A stretch of DNA of 6,587 nt, from positions 1 through 6,587 of the forward strand of contig CAZJCK010000117.1 in NCBI GenBank assembly GCA_964544635.1, read 5' to 3'. The notes under the pieces are model-generated. The model was not told the origin of the DNA. It made no database searches and saw only the letters and a list, made by a program, of their open reading frames with translations. Made by a program: the position numbers and the translations under genes. Source of the DNA: CAZJCK01 sp964544635. Lineage in GTDB: Bacteria; Zixibacteria; MSB-5A5; GN15; FEB-12. Shown in pieces: positions 6,046 to 6,587 of the stretch; positions within the stretch are counted from its first letter, which is position 1; each line of letters begins with the position of its first letter.

Positions 6046-6063
6046 TTGTGAAATTACTCACAA
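6046..6063. promoter_or_regulatory. CRP-type operator 1
   Basis: TTGTGA-AATTAC-TCACAA has perfect 6-bp arms and contains the full CRP core TGTGA-N6-TCACA. It begins 18 nt after the beta-barrel stop codon. Confidence 0.7.
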
Positions 6064-6190
6064 CTGAGCGGGGTGACATTGCTCCTGTGGATGTCTCGAG
6101 GTCAGGGTGGTACACATCACGAAAAGGGGCTGACGACTCCAGTATTGACCGGCTCAAGCAATCTCCTTTGGTGTGTCGAGCGGGAGGTGC

Positions 6191-6208
6191 CTGTGATTTT
6201 ATTCACAA
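6191..6208. promoter_or_regulatory. CRP-type operator 2
   Basis: CTGTGA-TTTTAT-TCACAA keeps the perfect core TGTGA-N6-TCACA; only the outermost left base departs from the TTGTGA arm of site 1. Its centre lies 145 bp after that of site 1. Its right half also reads TTATTCACA, a DnaA-box match, probably by chance. Confidence 0.7.
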
Positions 6209-6301
6209 GGAGTATCGATCCGGACTGAGGCCGGATGCCTGCGGTGACACTGGCGGGAATGACGGTGCAAGGCGCTATCGTGGAGCACGCCAACCCACGG
6301 C

Positions 6302-6319
6302 TTGTGATTTGTGTCACAT
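6302..6319. promoter_or_regulatory. CRP-type operator 3
   Basis: TTGTGA-TTTGTG-TCACAT again has the perfect core TGTGA-N6-TCACA. Its centre lies 111 bp after that of site 2. It is flanked by CTATCG (6275-6280) and its inverse CGATAG (6323-6328). Confidence 0.7.
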
Positions 6320-6377
6320 AGGCGATAGATTAGCGAGGCACGCATGCATGGATCCAGACTCATTTGGCCATGCCCGC

Positions 6378-6395
6378 TTGTGATTCTTCTCACAA
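6378..6395. promoter_or_regulatory. CRP-type operator 4
   Basis: TTGTGA-TTCTTC-TCACAA has perfect 6-bp arms. Its centre lies 76 bp after that of site 3. TTGACT (6398-6403), a possible -35 element, follows directly, but no -10 sits at the right distance. Confidence 0.7.
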
Positions 6396-6433
6396 TATTG
6401 ACTGAGGGCAGCGTGATCGGCAGGGGCTCGATT

Positions 6434-6484
6434 GTGCTATCGGGGCGGTGTCCCGGCGCCAGGGCCTGATGGCCGTGATAGCAC
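6434..6484 (+). other. paired 51-nt segment, possible structured RNA
   Basis: GTGCTATC (6434-6441) and GATAGCAC (6477-6484) are perfect 8-bp inverted arms closing a GC-rich 35-nt interior. Inside, GGGG (6442-6445) can pair with CCC (6452-6454), and GGCC (6463-6466) with GGCC (6471-6474) across TGAT. This gives a closing stem with two small hairpins, but alternatives exist. It could be a structured RNA or a large operator. Confidence 0.35.
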
Positions 6485-6493
6485 GTCTTGCGG

Positions 6494-6507
6494 CAGCCGG
6501 TTGGCTG
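6494..6507 (+). repeat. small hairpin CAGCC-GGTT-GGCTG
   Basis: A perfect 5-bp stem with a 4-nt GGTT loop follows 9 nt after the 6434-6484 paired segment. No T tract follows directly. It may belong to the same structured element. Confidence 0.35.
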
Positions 6508-6587
6508 ACCTAAAGCTCGGTGCCCGCAGGGTCGGTCTGGGTGTTCTGTGGGTGTGATTTTGGTCTGTTTTATTCTTATGTGGTATC

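Larger units (their letters stand above)
6028..6587. other. 560-bp non-coding region with CRP-type operator cluster
   Basis: No credible gene is seen. Frames open across this stretch read through the palindromic operators and give Cys/Arg/Gly/His-rich proteins without recognisable features. The region contains four CRP-type sites, a hairpin ATCCGG/CCGGAT (6218-6223, 6231-6236), an 8-bp inverted pair (6434-6441, 6477-6484) and a hairpin at 6494-6507. A degenerate fifth CRP-like site may lie at 6552-6569 (GTGTGA-N6-TCTGTT). The sequence turns T-rich near the right edge, with a -10-like TATTCT at 6571-6576. No terminator with a T tract is visible after the beta-barrel gene. No convincing -35/-10 promoter is placed. 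Confidence 0.7.

Noticed and set aside
6199..6207. DnaA-box match TTATTCACA, hinting at a replication origin
   Set aside because: It is only the right half of CRP-type site 2. The other three sites do not contain DnaA boxes, and there is no AT-rich unwinding region or dnaA/dnaN neighbour.
6048..6383. 111-aa open frame on the plus strand after the beta-barrel gene
   Set aside because: It begins inside CRP-type site 1, runs through sites 2 and 3 and stops inside site 4, has no ribosome binding site, and its Cys/Arg/Gly-rich product shows no fold-like pattern.
6046..6395. CRISPR array, because short palindromes recur
   Set aside because: The 18-bp units differ in their centres, the intervals vary from about 58 to 127 bp, and no leader or cas gene is present.

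Overview
The window reads as chromosomal DNA of a GC-rich Gram-negative (diderm) bacterium: two exported proteins carry Sec signal peptides, one of them looks like an outer-membrane beta-barrel, and there is an NtrB/NtrC-type two-component pair that implies sigma-54. I cannot name the phylum from the sequence. Nothing here marks a phage or plasmid, although the extreme left end is visibly less GC-rich than the rest.

Layout. 1-367: one small orphan ORF (39-287) and a short spacer. 368-440: tRNA-Glu(UUC) on the minus strand, with a good sigma-70-type promoter to its right (461-488) and a T7 tract just past its 3' end. 441-820: non-coding DNA rich in dyad symmetry, including a long hairpin at 714-754 and one copy of a 26-bp motif. 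821-3494: a membrane sensor histidine kinase with a CACHE-like periplasmic domain, then, 4 nt later, an NtrC-family activator of sigma-54 RNA polymerase. 3495-3660: an intergenic control region with a second copy of the 26-bp motif, a sigma-54-like -24/-12 element and a 22-bp palindrome over the -12 and predicted start site. 3661-6027: a secreted, four-repeat alpha-helical protein followed 18 nt later by a predicted outer-membrane beta-barrel. 6028-6587: non-coding DNA with four textbook CRP-type operators (TGTGA-N6-TCACA) and then a paired, possibly structured segment.

Working model (inference). The kinase senses a ligand in the periplasm and phosphorylates the activator. The activator binds the motif shared by the regions upstream of its own operon and of the envelope-protein pair, and switches on the pair from the sigma-54-like promoter. 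The CRP-operator cluster most likely belongs to a gene beyond the right edge, or to an unannotated RNA. The most unusual items are the operator cluster, the shared upstream motif with the sigma-54-like promoter, and the hairpin region before the kinase gene with its mutually exclusive pairings.
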